Assembly (NCBI RefSeq): GCF_048544455.1
Contig: NC_133537.1
Coordinates: 314,484,238 to 314,548,237, forward strand
Reading direction: 5' to 3'
From: Silene latifolia
Taxonomy: Eukaryota > Streptophyta > Magnoliopsida > Caryophyllales > Caryophyllaceae
DNA: 64,000 bases
The translations under genes and the position numbers were made by a program. The notes beneath the pieces were generated by a model that made no database searches, had not been told where the DNA came from, and saw only the letters and a list, made by a program, of their open reading frames with translations. This document shows, piece after piece, positions 9,712 through 21,300 of this stretch. How positions within the stretch are numbered: the stretch's first letter is position 1; every line of letters begins with the position of its first letter.

Positions 9712-11060
9712 ATGAACCCCATGAGTAATCTTCAAACTAAGAATAATGAAGATGAAGATGATATTGATATTATGATGCAGCAATTTATGGTTTGTTGGAT
9801 ATCTGAACAATTCATTGATGAAAATCCCAAACCCTTAGCTCTCACTGTTTGCATCACAGAAGAGGATGATTGTCCTCATCCTAGACACCTTTGTTTCAAA
9901 TATCCCTTTGGTAAAACATCCCATAAGAAACACTGTAAAAAGGCAAGTACTCCCTCTGTCTCATTCATTTGTTTACCTTTTTTATTCTTTATGACGGGTA
10001 CTGTTGTGTTATTTTCATGTATAAATATAATATAATTGTTGTTGATGATTTTGGACATGTGCATGCAGTGTTACTGTTATGTTTGTGAAGAGGTTGCTCC
10101 ATGCAAAAGGTGGAATAAATCTACAAAGAAACATTGTCATGCTACTGCATCTCAACTCTGGCTATCAGAAAAGAAGGCTAGGACGAACAAAGTTTCTTCA
10201 TTTAATACAACTACAACTATGGTTTGTTTTGTTTCACTAAACTACTCTAAATTTTATTCAAGTTAAAGACTCGTTATTCTTTGGTTTTGGATCATATTAT
10301 AGGGACATATTTATCCCACTTACCATTTAATTTGCAGTAGCCCTTGAGACGTTGTGGTAATATCGTTGAATGTTGTGCCATTAATATTATTACCTTCGTA
10401 CCTAATGTGCATTTTAAATTGCAGGCTCGTCACACGCTGTCAATCAGTTTTATGCACCATCCTCCAGATCAGACAGTACTAACTAATGGATCTGCTGGCG
10501 GATTGATAACTGACAGTGCTGGAAACTGGGTAACAGGATTCTCGGAGCATATCTACAGTGACTTAGGATGCTTCGACAGTTCTGTCCCGCCATACCTGGC
10601 GCTTTTACAAGGCCTTCAACTAGCCTGGTCACGTGGTTTTCGGTACCTTGATGTGGAGCTGGGTTACTTGTATCAAGTAGGGTTTTGGGAGGACTTCAAA
10701 AAAAAGGGTTCAGCTGGTAAGTACCGGCTTCGCCAGGATGATATTATTATGAGGAAAAGGGCTCGAGCATGGTGTATTCTGAGGAAGGTTGAGGATTTGA
10801 TTAACCAAGATTGGTTTGTGAATGTGAAGAACTCTGCCTCAATTGAGGAGGAGTCAGGTGCGTTGGCGTTGGCTATGATGGCGTGTTGGGTGCCTTGGTT
10901 GCGGGTCTATGACTTCCCTTCTCACGAGCTAACATCCATGCTTAAGTATATTGCTGAGATAAGCAAGGAGACTATGGGTCAGCAGTTTGATGCCTCTATC
11001 ATCTCTCGTTTGCCAGGCGACCCCTTTGAGGAGTTGAGGACGTACACTCGATTGAACTAA
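9712..11060 (+). CDS. RPM1-interacting-protein-13-like N-terminus fused to a catalytically dead RNase H-like domain (3 exons)
   Basis: Proposed exons are 9712-9942, 10069-10221 and 10425-11060, all joined in phase 0, giving about 339 aa. Exons 1-2 carry the HPRHLCFKYPF...HKKHCKK-CYCYVCEEVAPCKRW...HCHAT pattern of plant RIN13-like proteins, a small Cys/His-rich module probably binding zinc. RIN13 is known in Arabidopsis as an RPM1 immune-receptor partner. Exon 3 has an RVT_3/RNase H-like stretch (GSAGGLITDSAGNWVTGFSE...YLALLQGLQLAWSRGF), but the usual catalytic acids appear replaced: the first Asp by Asn (LTNGSA), the Glu of the AE(L)xAL helix by Tyr, and the third Asp region by DVELG. Such domains are common in LINEs, so the C-terminus may be domesticated. 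The last 100 residues are unrecognised. Intron 1 uses a GC donor. Join positions are predicted from splice consensus and frame only. Confidence 0.65.
9943..10068 (+). other. GC-AG intron of the RIN13-like gene
   Basis: The donor is AAG|GCAAGT and the acceptor GCATGCAG|TGT. Splicing joins HKKHCKK directly to CYCYVCEE, restoring the family pattern in frame. No GT donor nearby preserves it equally well. Confidence 0.7.
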
Positions 11061-11539
11061 ATGCGTTTGGTTCCAGGTCCTTGTAGTAGTTTGCTCAACA
11101 ATCCTTTTGTTTAGTCGCCGTTCTGTTTAAATCTTCATACGCAGTGTTGTTTTGAGTTTTAGATCTGCAAGGAGTTGAGAAAAAAATACGCGATCTAATG
11201 CACTGCGTTTGGTCCTGGGTCATTGTAGTTTCGTCATAAAACCTTTTTCGTAGTTGTTCGGGGTTTGTTCTTCATATGTTGTGTTGCACTATTTTGATAT
11301 GTACTCCGTAGGTCATTAAGCACTTGTATTTCCTTGGTTTCATAGCAATCAGAAGCTAATCGCAACTTCGGTATATATCTAATTCAATTGTCATTTGTCA
11401 ACCATTTATAGGCCATAAGTTTATTTCTATGAAAGCCTATTTATTAATAATAAGTGATGTTACTCACAAGTCACAAACCTGCAAACAATTTTACTGCCAG
11501 AGAAGGGGTTTCATGATTGAAGCTGCATGGTGTTTGTGC
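11061..11539 (+). other. 3' flank of the RIN13-like gene
   Basis: AT-rich, no coding signal. A partly repeated phrase (ATGCGTTTGGTTCCAGGTC at 11061 and a TGCGTTTGGTCCTGGGTC-like copy near 11203) suggests a small local duplication. There is a TACTCCGTA motif at 11303-11310. Confidence 0.5.
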
Positions 11540-11875
11540 GGCAGATGTTAGGATGTCGGGTTTATGTCCGAATGCAGCAAATTCACAAATGCAGAAGCTC
11601 ATCAGAAATAGGCCCCTTTCTGGTGATGAGAGACCCCGAGTACTTCAACCTAGTTAAGAGGCAAACATCAGAAATGTTTGAAAGGACTTGTTTGAAAATC
11701 GATGGACATTAAACTCAAGTGGTTCAAATGGCTCAACCCAATCAATGAAGGATCTAACTTCTGAGCGATCAACCGTTCTAAATTGCTGAAAAAAAGACGA
11801 TAAGACATAACCGGTAACATTGTTACAGGTAACTGTCAGTCCATCCCAGTGGCAACAGTCCATTGCATTACATCA
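11540..11875 (-). pseudogene. Truncated LRR receptor-like protein fragment
   Basis: The minus strand reads MDCCHWDGLTVTCNNVTGY, matching the LRR N-terminal cap of the intact neighbour ([17 protein letters not shown]). The segments that follow match its first LRRs, with deletions and frame changes (for example 11600-11640 against about 14195-14260). It lies just downstream of the intact gene in the same orientation, so it is a decayed tandem duplicate or a partial gene-conversion product. No complete protein can come from it. Confidence 0.75.
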
Positions 11876-12026
11876 CTCATATAGTCATATGGAGAATATA
11901 ACTGTTTTTTCCTGAGAGAATTCAAAATTTTGCATCCAATATTGCAGTTAACAAGACCTTTATTCAAAATTAACCTAGAGAGATACATTTATGGTGCTCT
12001 TAGCTTGTCAAACAACTGACTGTATC

Positions 12027-14720
12027 TTAATTTTTGAGCCGATTGATCCTTACCATTACTTGCACATACAAGTAATCGGCAATATCGCTTACAAGCTGAA
12101 ACAATGCAAACCTGAACCTCCTCTTGAGCAACAAACTTCCAACCACTCCCCAAAACCCGGTTGCAAACCCAAGAAATATCACAAAGTAAAACAGTACTTT
12201 TTCACGGCCACCTTCTTTCTCACGCTCTTGTTCTTGTTCCGCTTGTTGTTGGACTGGGTTGGTTTCACATTTATTTGGCAAAGGATCTCCACATAATCCA
12301 GGGTTGCCTCCATATACAAGCAAAGGGTCGTCTCTAAGAGTTTGGAGTTGGTTTCCGGAGGGAACTTGTCCATGAAGGTCATTGTCGGACAAGTTCAAGC
12401 TGCTCAGAAATGTCAGTTGAGAGAAGCTGGGTGGTATAATTCCAGAAAGATGATTGCTTGATAGGTCAAGCGACTCTAACGATTTCATTTCTCCTATTTT
12501 TTCAGGAATGCCTCCAGTCAGATAGTTGTGCGACAAGTTGAAACCGATGAGCCCTGAGAGATTTGTGATACCCTTGGGTATTGAGCCTACTAACTCGTTG
12601 CATGAGAGGTCCAAATTCACAAGAAACTGCAAATTGCTAGTGTATTGTAGTTCTTCCCCTTTTACGACCTCTATAGCAATCTCATTAAGAAATGCTTCGG
12701 GATTGGAAGTTGAATAGATGCTCAAATAAGGAGGTAAAGGGAAAGAGGAGCCAGTTGCGGGAAGTAGCTCCATGCCATGCAGGTCACGAAAACATAGAGG
12801 TATGGTTCCCGTGAGGCGGTTGTTTGCAAGGTCAAGGAGTTGTAGGGAAGGAAGTGAGCAAAGGTAGTCCGGAATGACACCAACAAATTTATTTGATCGC
12901 ATCCTTAGAAACTTTAAATAACGAAGAGTATTACGTCTCAAATCTGGTAAGCCCCCTGATAGATTGTTCTCACCAAGATCCATTATTATCAGATTGTTTA
13001 ACAAACTGACGGTCGAAGGAATTCTCCCTTCAAGTGAATTGTTGTTCAGATAGAGAAATTGTAAATTCGGGAATTCACCGATAATCTCAGGGACAGGCCC
13101 CGACAGGTTGTTGGAGGACAGATTAATAAGTTCCAGAAACCTGGCTTCTTGTGTAAGGCAATCAGGGAAAGTGCCCAACAAGTTGTTCCTCTGCAACTGT
13201 ACGGATGTCAGTAGGGTGTATGGGCACAAAAAGTGTGCGTATTCCCCTGAAATATCAGCATTAGATAGGTCCATGTCTTGGATGGAGGTGTGTGATTTGA
13301 TCCATTCAGGAATCCGACCACCTATTCTACAAGAACCTAAGCGAAGTGTAGACACTCGAAATGGGGGCCTCCAACTAGTGCTGAATTTCAAGCTTAGCAG
13401 ATTGTCACTTAATACCAGTGTCTCCAAACTTGAGAGGTTGGTCAGGTGGAAAGTAGATACCACGCCTTCCAAACGATTTGATGAAAGGTCGATATAAGTA
13501 AGGTTGCTGAGTTGGCATAAGCTTTCTGGTATGTGTCCGTCCAGGCTATTTCCGGACAAACTTAACACTTGCAAGGATGTTAAATTTGCAATCGATGCAG
13601 GAATACAGCCTGAAATTTTATTAACCTCTAAACCCAAAAAAGTCAAGTCTTTTAACTCCCCTAACCAAAATGGCAGACGACCCGTGATCTCATTCACAGA
13701 CAAATCCAACCGTTCTAAATCATGTATTACTACGCCTTTGGAGAGATTCCCATGAGGGCTTGCTAACACACCGCCTAGCGAATTAGATGACAAATCTAGA
13801 TATTTGAGCTTCGAAGACTCTCCCATAAATCCCAAGACTAGACCGCCCTCGACATGTCTGAAAGAATTATCAGCAAGGTCAAAGTGTTCAAGTTTTCTCA
13901 AATTCGTAAACCAGAGTGGGATGGAGCCACTGAACAAGTTTACAGAGAGGTCAAGGTAGACTATGGAGCTCAAGTTGGCCATAAAATTTGGCAAGGGGCC
14001 TGCTAACAAGTTTCTCGACAAATCAAGGGTTCTAATGCTAGGAAACCAAGTAGAGTTGGACAAAAGGCTAAAAAAATCGGGGCTACTAGCAAGTCCACAT
14101 GACTGAAGCCGCAAGTATGTCAAAGAAGGAAGAGTACTTAGCACCTGCATAGTGTTTCTTGTGTTGGAGATCAGGACAGCTTTTGTGTCTGGATGTTGCG
14201 AATTCACAAGTGCAGAAGGCCATTGGAGATAACCCGATTCTGGCCCAGAGAGACTGAGGTGCTTTAATGTAGTCAAATTGCCGAGTTGAGGAGGGAAAAC
14301 AGCACTGAAATTGCCATCAGAGAGGTCAAGATACCTCAAATGTTTCAAAGAACCTATAAATTCCGGGATTCTGCTTCCTTGAAAATCGATCAAGCTCAAA
14401 TCCAAGTAGTTCAAGTGGCTCAGCTCAATCAAAGAAGCGTCTAACATGTGAGCTGTCAGCATATAGCCTGAGCTGCTGAGATCAAGACGAGTGACGTAAC
14501 CAGTAACATTATTACAAGCTACTCCTTTCCATTGACAACAGTCGACCCCCTTCCACGAAGACAAAAAACCAACGGGGTCGATAAAACTCTGCTTCAACTT
14601 GAACAACGCTTGCCGTTCTGCGTCGTGGCAGCCCAGTGCAAATCCTAGATATACATATTGTGCCAGTAAGTACAAAAGAGCTGCCAATACTAATTGTCTT
14701 ACAAGACAAGTTCTACCCAT
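12027..14720 (-). CDS. LRR receptor-like protein (RLP, EIX/Cf-type), single exon
   Basis: The 897-aa protein is intact. It has an N-terminal signal peptide (hydrophobic [19 protein letters not shown]), then an LRR N-cap with the paired Cys motif [10 protein letters not shown], then a long run of extracellular plant LRRs (LxxLxxLxLSxNxLxGxIP). An island near residues 650-690 (around [20 protein letters not shown]) breaks the LRRs before the last repeats. The C-cap is [14 protein letters not shown], followed by an acidic, Glu-rich spacer, a transmembrane helix ([20 protein letters not shown]) and a short cytosolic tail. There is no kinase, so signalling would need co-receptor kinases of the SOBIR1/BAK1 type (known for the family). 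It probably acts at the plasma membrane in pathogen or damage recognition; the ligand is unknown. The start at 14720 opens directly into the signal peptide. A decayed relative lies just downstream. Confidence 0.92.
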   Translation of the reverse strand: MGRTCLVRQLVLAALLYLLAQYVYLGFALGCHDAERQALFKLKQSFIDPVGFLSSWKGVDCCQWKGVACNNVTGYVTRLDLSSSGYMLTAHMLDASLIELSHLNYLDLSLIDFQGSRIPEFIGSLKHLRYLDLSDGNFSAVFPPQLGNLTTLKHLSLSGPESGYLQWPSALVNSQHPDTKAVLISNTRNTMQVLSTLPSLTYLRLQSCGLASSPDFFSLLSNSTWFPSIRTLDLSRNLLAGPLPNFMANLSSIVYLDLSVNLFSGSIPLWFTNLRKLEHFDLADNSFRHVEGGLVLGFMGESSKLKYLDLSSNSLGGVLASPHGNLSKGVVIHDLERLDLSVNEITGRLPFWLGELKDLTFLGLEVNKISGCIPASIANLTSLQVLSLSGNSLDGHIPESLCQLSNLTYIDLSSNRLEGVVSTFHLTNLSSLETLVLSDNLLSLKFSTSWRPPFRVSTLRLGSCRIGGRIPEWIKSHTSIQDMDLSNADISGEYAHFLCPYTLLTSVQLQRNNLLGTFPDCLTQEARFLELINLSSNNLSGPVPEIIGEFPNLQFLYLNNNSLEGRIPSTVSLLNNLIIMDLGENNLSGGLPDLRRNTLRYLKFLRMRSNKFVGVIPDYLCSLPSLQLLDLANNRLTGTIPLCFRDLHGMELLPATGSSFPLPPYLSIYSTSNPEAFLNEIAIEVVKGEELQYTSNLQFLVNLDLSCNELVGSIPKGITNLSGLIGFNLSHNYLTGGIPEKIGEMKSLESLDLSSNHLSGIIPPSFSQLTFLSSLNLSDNDLHGQVPSGNQLQTLRDDPLLVYGGNPGLCGDPLPNKCETNPVQQQAEQEQEREKEGGREKVLFYFVIFLGFATGFWGVVGSLLLKRRFRFALFQLVSDIADYLYVQVMVRINRLKN

Positions 14721-14814
14721 AGGTTACTACAGTAGAAAGAATTGAGGTTGGGTCTTTATTCTTGTTGATCTGCAGAGGATTTTGTGGAGATGTTTGGACT
14801 GGAACGGGATATAG

Positions 14815-14822
14815 TATATACA
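14815..14822 (-). promoter_or_regulatory. TATA box candidate for the RLP gene
   Basis: TATATAC on the minus strand, about 95 bp upstream of the RLP start codon. Position is plausible; no further proof. Confidence 0.45.
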
Positions 14823-15706
14823 CTAGTCTACTGAGACAAAATATATAATGCTTTCCACATACTGTGCTCCTTTCGGACAAGTCTTCCTTGTATTTGTCAA
14901 CAAATTATATAATGCTTTGACTGGAGTGAAAGCAATTCCCATTAAACAAGAGGACTTGGGTTTAATTTCCTGCAAGTTCATTTTTTGAATGTTCTAGAAG
15001 TAACATAAGAGGCTCTTGCCGTCTTAATCCCATGGAGTCTACTCCGTAGTAAACTACTCTACAGTCTACACGTGAAGTCAAGAATCACAACCCCCAGCCT
15101 CACATCACGCCATCACCACCATCGAGTCTCGGAAAGTAGACCTTGGATCACAATTTTTTGCACAGTGCACACCCATTTCTAAAATCCTGAGTTTGTAACT
15201 GCCCTTGTTACAAGTTCTTCAATAATTATTAAAATCTTTTTAATGGCACACTAAATGAGAATGAATGCATATGCAACAAATTACACATTTTGAACTGAAG
15301 AAGGGCAAAATGGCCAATAAGCTATCGTAAGAAGCTGCAACAAGATGAACGGGACGCAACGATTCTGTTGCAATCCAATCAAGAAGAGCTGAAACTTAGA
15401 TTACCGTAAATCATCCTCTAGTAGCCATAGCCCATAACTATGACATAACACCTAAACTAATGCCTGAACTAATCTCAGAAGAATCAAAAAGTTAAGAAAC
15501 ACTGAAATTAACTGGGATAAAACACTAAGCAGCATCCATTTGTCTGTCATACAAAGTCTAGAATCTTAAGTCTCAACCATTCAGGCATTCATAAAAAAAC
15601 ATACTCCCACAAACAAAAAAACATTAGTTCTCAACTCTCTAATAACATACGGAGTAATTCATTAACATAAAACGAAATTGTTGCTACTAAATAGCGATAA
15701 TCAGAC
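14823..15706. other. Intergenic region between the RLP promoter and RPL29
   Basis: No gene seen. It holds the RLP upstream region and the RPL29 3' flank, with TACTCCGTA motifs at 15041-15048 and 15648-15655. Confidence 0.55.
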
Positions 15707-17639
15707 TTATTCCTCAGCAGAACCCTCATCAACCTTGTTGTTGTGCTTCCTGGCGTACCTCTGGTTCCTCAAGAACTTTGGGTCCATCTATTATAATCAA
15801 CAATAATTACACCAGATTAATAAATAGAAAACCTTAACAAACCACAACACACTAAACAACAAATACATCACCATTAGCTGAACACATAAATTTCAACCCA
15901 AGTACGGAAAAAAGATTTACTGACAGTTTAAACACACGGCCTACATCAAAAACCAAAATTATTTAATCTGGTGTAATTGTTGTTGATGATGATAGATGGT
16001 ACAATCTTCTTATCAGCTCTATTCTTGCCACATTATTAACTTAAAAAAAACTTATCTAGAAAATCAACACCCCTCCGAAAAACTGCTCCGACACTTGGGA
16101 GTTTAGTAGCTTTTTTACAACCCTAACAACATATACACACGTAATAGTGGGTTGATTCTTTAAATGTTAAGTTCATATAAATTTGAAATTCAAGTTAAAA
16201 CAAGTGGAACCTACACCCATGTGAGCTTAGTTGGGGACTAAACCTTATCAAGGCTGCTGCTAACGCCACAGAGCCCTGTGTGAGGCACGTGTAACATACA
16301 AACGCTTGCACTACACGCGCCACACAAAGAGCACCATGCCATTAGGTATAAGCCCTGTGGTCTTATGATCTCCCAATGTTATCCCATATGTTTTAATTTG
16401 AATGTCAAATTAAAATGAAATCTTTGAAATAGATTCAATATGGAACAGACATTGAATGTCAAATTAAAATGAAATCATTTAAATAGATTCAATATGGAAC
16501 CGACATTAACTTCCACAGTTCCAAGTGTCAGCTCGTCATTTGGTCTAGAAAAAATACCACACACTCATTGCAAGTGTATCCTTTTCGTTTTCCCATGGAT
16601 AAGTATAGGTTATCAATATGCCTTCAAAACTATGAAGTTAGATGATGAGGCAATGGGAAGACGAGAACAGGAACTTCTATAATTGTAATTTGTAATTACC
16701 CCCAAGTGATCATTCATTGATATAAATACAGGAAATTATCATGAAATCTCAATTCACATGAGATTACTTCATCGAAATTCACGTGAACTCTACAAAATTG
16801 TTTAAATTCATATGAATTTTTATCTACTAAATAAACTAGCCAATCCGTCCATCTTGTAGAAATTCAAAACTCATGTGAAGGACTCCCACATTCATACAAC
16901 AGAAGAGGCAATCAAACAACCTTCAACTTAAATTTCCTTTGATTTTCTACTTAGGCTGAGCTAGATTAGCACCATCAGCCAAAAATTGACATGATAAAGT
17001 TTCAGCAATTCTATATAATTACAAAACACGCAAACCTAGTTTGCAGTAACTAATAGTCTAATACAACAAAATTGGCATAAAATTTCGACATAAGAGCATG
17101 TAAAATTCCTTGTTCGGTTTCCCATTTACACATTTTCTCTTTGAAGAACCATTTCACATCCATAATAATGAAATTCTCAATTTTGTTTTTGTTTCATCTT
17201 TGGTTCCGATTTTGATCACTTTTTAACAAATTCACTTACCATGGCTCTCGGTCGCTCTTAGGAGTGTAATGAACTGTACAGTACTAAGACAAACACTAAT
17301 ATTTGCTCTACAACAACACGGATCGCCTTCGCCAATATTCGAGAGTACCATTTCTTAACAATTAAAAACGACCTACAACATCAGACCCAATAAGCTACAC
17401 AACAACAATATAATTTTCAGCAATCAGCACATATTTACCATCTTACCCACTAATCAATCAACTAACAAAATCATTTTCTAACGATTATAGCACATAATTA
17501 ACAACAAATCAGGTTTTAAACCAGTGAAATAAATTACCCCTTTGGTGGAATGATGGCGATGTTTACGGGGCTTCTTAATGCCATTTTTGTGAGCCTTGTA
17601 AGACTGATTGTGGGCTGTGTGATTCTTCGACTTTGCCAT
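15707..17639 (-). CDS. RPL29: 60S ribosomal protein eL29 (two coding exons)
   Basis: Exon 1 is 17538-17639 (34 codons) and exon 2 is 15707-15787 (26 codons plus stop), joined in phase 0. The 60-aa basic protein begins [20 protein letters not shown], continues [13 protein letters not shown] and [17 protein letters not shown], and ends with an acidic tail. This is the full length and pattern of plant eL29, a small structural protein of the cytosolic large ribosomal subunit. The 1750-bp intron has a GT donor after the GGG codon and an AG acceptor before the ATG of MDPKF. Both exons are too short for ordinary ORF finding. A further 5' UTR intron may exist (a GT donor near 17765 on the minus strand), but this is uncertain. 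Confidence 0.92.
15788..17537 (-). other. Long intron of RPL29
   Basis: AT-rich 1750-bp intron with a two-copy 54-bp tandem repeat at 16398-16505. No other gene is seen in it. Confidence 0.8.
16398..16505. repeat. 54-bp tandem duplication in the RPL29 intron
   Basis: Two near-identical copies starting TTGAATGTCAAATTAAAATG at 16398 and 16452 differ at only a few bases. Confidence 0.85.
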
Positions 17640-17868
17640 TTCTCACTATCTCTGTCTTACACAATTATACACAATAATTATCATACGATTTATTGTAAAT
17701 AAAACACAAATTACAAATAAGATAACATAAGATATGAAGAATATGAAGATGGAAAGTAGTACTACCTGCAGGCTGTAGAGGAAAGAGTGGTATGGGATGA
17801 AACAAGTGTGTCTGTGTAGGAGTCTAGGAGATGAAGTTATGAGGGAGCTGGTTGTTTTTGTTGTTGCC

Positions 17869-17946
17869 AAACCCTAATTTTGTCTATGGCTTCAATTTTT
17901 AGGGATCGGATTTGGTTATGGGCGGGTACTCTCCTTAAGTTGGGCT
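17869..17946 (-). promoter_or_regulatory. Telo-box and site II-type promoter elements of RPL29
   Basis: AAACCCTAA (17869-17877) is a telo-box. TGGGC motifs near 17919 and at 17941-17946 are site II-type elements. The pair is a known signature of plant ribosomal protein promoters and lies about 230-310 bp upstream of the start codon. Confidence 0.7.
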
Positions 17947-18062
17947 TGCCACTTTCTATACCATCAGTCCATCACAATGATACTCTTTAATAAGGTATGT
18001 TTTTAAGGGTAACTCTTGCTTTAGACAGTGTTAACGGTTAAGTTCAAATTTCACGTCGTTAC
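17947..18062. other. Short flank between the RPL29 promoter and the LINE tail
   Basis: No gene seen. The LINE 3' tail begins at 18063. Confidence 0.5.
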
Positions 18063-18302
18063 TTTATTTATTTATTTATTTTGAAGAAATCACAATGGGG
18101 CTTATATAGCATTACTTAAATCGGCCTTAAGTAAAGATGCAATGTCTAATGGAATATCAACATCCCAAAAGCGGCATCCTGGCACCCACGGAACAAAATG
18201 TGTTAAGCTGTGTGCTACCTTATTAAATTGTCTATGAACAAAAGTAAAAGAAATTGACTCAAACCAATTACAAGTTGCATAAATATCCTCATAAACTAAA
18301 GA
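18063..18302 (-). mobile_element. LINE (L1-like) 3' end: C-terminal RNase H segment, stop, (TAAA)n tail
   Basis: On the minus strand the frame reads LVYEDIYATCNWFES, then FTFVHRQFNKVAHSL and FWDVDIP, and ends ASLLKADLSNAI with a TAA at 18099-18101. This is the end of the RVT_3-type RNase H typical of plant LINEs. A short 3' UTR and a tail of TAAA units (TTTA on the plus strand, about 18063-18081) follow. The frame is continuous with the piece at 36917 once the 18303-36916 insertion and one AAAGA copy are removed. Confidence 0.9.
18298..18302. repeat. Target-site duplication AAAGA (left copy)
   Basis: AAAGA precedes the LTR start at 18303 and AAAGA follows the 3' LTR end at 36917-36921. This proves that 18303-36916 is a single integrated unit. 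Confidence 0.95.
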
Positions 18303-21300
18303 TGTAATACTCCGTATTTTAATTATATTTATATATTTTATAAGTTATATAGATTAGTTATATTTATTAATTATTAATTATAATAATTGCGGATTATGTT
18401 GTTAGACGGAAATAATTATAATTAATAAGTTAATAGAATAATGAGTCGGGATGACAACCAAATAATAACAATATATGATAATTCATAGAATAATAATAAT
18501 AATAATAATAATACTTGGTAAATATGCTATAATAATAATAATAGTGATACTAGTAATACTAATAATAATAATAATAATAATAATAATTGTATTTCATAAT
18601 TATAATAACTAGTATTGGTGCCCGGCTTCGCCCGGGCTACCTCTACTTACCATTAATTTTTTTTTTCATTAAATAAAATTACTTAAAGTTGCATAACCCA
18701 TAAATTCATGATTAATATATTTTTTATAACATATCCTAAAATTACGATGTAATAAATTTTGAGACAAATTCGCTACTCCCGATATTAATATTTTACTCTT
18801 ATTAATGAAACAATAATAATAACATTTCACTACTTGCCCGTAATCATTGTTACTTTCACTACTCCCGCTGTAATTATTGTTACTGTCACTACTGCCGCAT
18901 TAATATTGATAATTTCACTAATCCCGCCGTAATTATTGTTACTTTCACTATTGTCGCATTAATATTGATTATTTCATTCACTACTCCCGTTGTTGTTTCT
19001 ACCACTCTCACTAATCTCGTTGATAAAATTGTTACTTTTATTATTCAAATGAGTGATTACTATCATATAACTATATCCAATGTTACTACAATTCTTTTCT
19101 TTACTAACAAAATTACTTTTGCTACTTAGACATGCAATTTTAAGAGGATAATATATTTATATAAATATTTTACATATATGCATTAAATCAAATCGAAAGA
19201 ATTATGCAATATTATATATTATGGAATCTAATTTGAATTATTTATAACCTACTTATTATATTTTTGTATGCTAAATAATTAACATATCTATATATATCTA
19301 ATAAACTATAAAGTTTAATAAAATTATATAGATTTTATTTAATATATAATTTTATGATGATAATAATTAATACCATAAGTGTGCATGTTTATACTAATTA
19401 ATTATTTTATTTTAAAGAAATTGACTATCTTCTAGTCTTCTATAAATATTTAGGAAAATTACCAGATATTTTCTTTCTTTTACTCTCCTTGAAATTGACC
19501 ATCTTAATTAATTATTTTATTTTAAGTAAATTGGTCATCTTAATTAATTATTTTACTTTAAGGAAATTGACCATGTTTAGGAAAATTACCAAACTTCTAT
19601 ATAATTTAATTTTAACCCAAACTATATAATATTTGCATTGAGATCCTTTAATCAGGTCCATCACACGGTGCTAGTGATTTAAAACTATATAGTATAATTA
19701 ATTTGTATAACTTTCTTTAATTACATTGAAGTCCCTTGGTTTCTGGATTTAATATATAATATTGATAATAAGGTAATTTATAATAGTTTCCTAATTAGTG
19801 TGTTACACATCCTAAACCTAGTTATAAATACAAAGAAATCTGAAAAATAATTTATAAAAGAAGAAGGAAGAAATCTAAAAGAAAGAAGGAGAGAATTAAA
19901 GAGCTATTAGCGATAAAAGGTAAACCGTCTTAAACTCAATTGTTTTTGTTATAACGTTTTAACATAGACTTTAACACCACCATATACCACCGTATGAACA
20001 ATCATAGAATCGTGACTTTGAACCTAGGCTAGAATTGGACCACCATGACTCCGTCTAACCCTTCTCTGACCGTCTCTGACTTGGCCTTGGTGGTTATTGG
20101 GGCGTCTTAAGGTGGCGGGATTGGGCTATAGCGGGTTTGAACCAGGGGAATCGAACCCTTATTTGACCCACCAATTGGACCTAACCTGACCTGGGCTATG
20201 ATGGGTTGGGACCAGGGGTGTTAGTCGACCACCTTGGTGGTGTCTTGGTGGTCGGATATGGAGGTTTGTAGCGGTGGTGGCGGTGAAACAAGGGAAAGCA
20301 GAGGGGTTGTCGTGGCTGCCTTAAGACGGGTACTGTGGCAGCATTAGTGGTTGTACAGAGGAAAGGGGACCACCCCTGGAGTCACCGTGAGACAGTGGCG
20401 TCAAAGGTGATGGCCAGAGGTTGTAGTGGTGGCCGTCGAGGTGTTGGCGAGGCGTTATTTACAGGGTATTTGTCGATGTCGGGTTTTCGGTGTATTGGTT
20501 GTTGTTGTTTCTAGGACGTGTAGGGCAGCCGTGTGTGGTGTTACTGCTGGTTGTTGGTGCGTGGCAAGGGGGTTGGGTGTAGTGGTGGCTCACGGGGTGG
20601 TGGCTATCGTGCTCATGGTGGGTATCAGGTGGTTGCGTCGTGTGGTTGTATGGGGTGTTAGAGGGATGCGGGGTGAATTGTCGTGTATAGAAATTGGTTT
20701 TACACGTGAGTAGGGTGATCATACACATTATTATATTATAATATTTGGGTGAGGGACCCGAGTTTAAATTGTTAGTCGGGTAACTCGGGTGTTGACACGA
20801 GTTTTGAGAAGTCGGGATTTAAATATAATAACTCCGTATTTATCGTATAATTGTTTTACAATTAGTTTAATTATTTAACACGGGTTGAACATTGGTTTAG
20901 TTTGTATAGCTTGATACGGGTTTTGACCGATAATTAAGACGGATTTTACGTAATAATTTACACGATAACATAATTAATATAATTAAATTATACTTGATTA
21001 AAATAATGAATATAATTTATAATTGAATAATTATTATATTTGTTAGGTGACGGGTTGTTAAAGAGTTATTTGATTGATTTGCTTTGCTTGGATTGCGTAA
21101 TTGGAGTGCTTGCTTTCGAGGTAGGATAATCTACTCAACTATATTTGGTTTGCGTGTTTAATACGTGAATGTATTGAAAGGATGATTGGTGTATGATTGC
21201 TTATTTAATTAAGCTAATTGAGTGATTAACTTTGTTAATTGATTGGAGTTGTGTATATTTTATACGATTATATTGTGGAATGCTTTATGAGAATTGGACT

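Noticed and set aside
16080..16400. SINE-like box A (TAGCTTAGTTGG-like near 16225) in the RPL29 intron
   Set aside because: No convincing box B or 3' tail and no TSD could be found.
17646..17870. 74-aa minus-strand ORF upstream of RPL29
   Set aside because: It covers the 5' UTR and promoter of RPL29; hydrophobic translation with no domain.
20426..20728. Two overlapping ORFs of about 90 aa, repeated at 35454-35762
   Set aside because: They lie in both LTRs of one retrotransposon and on both strands; G-rich or H/T-rich translation without domains.
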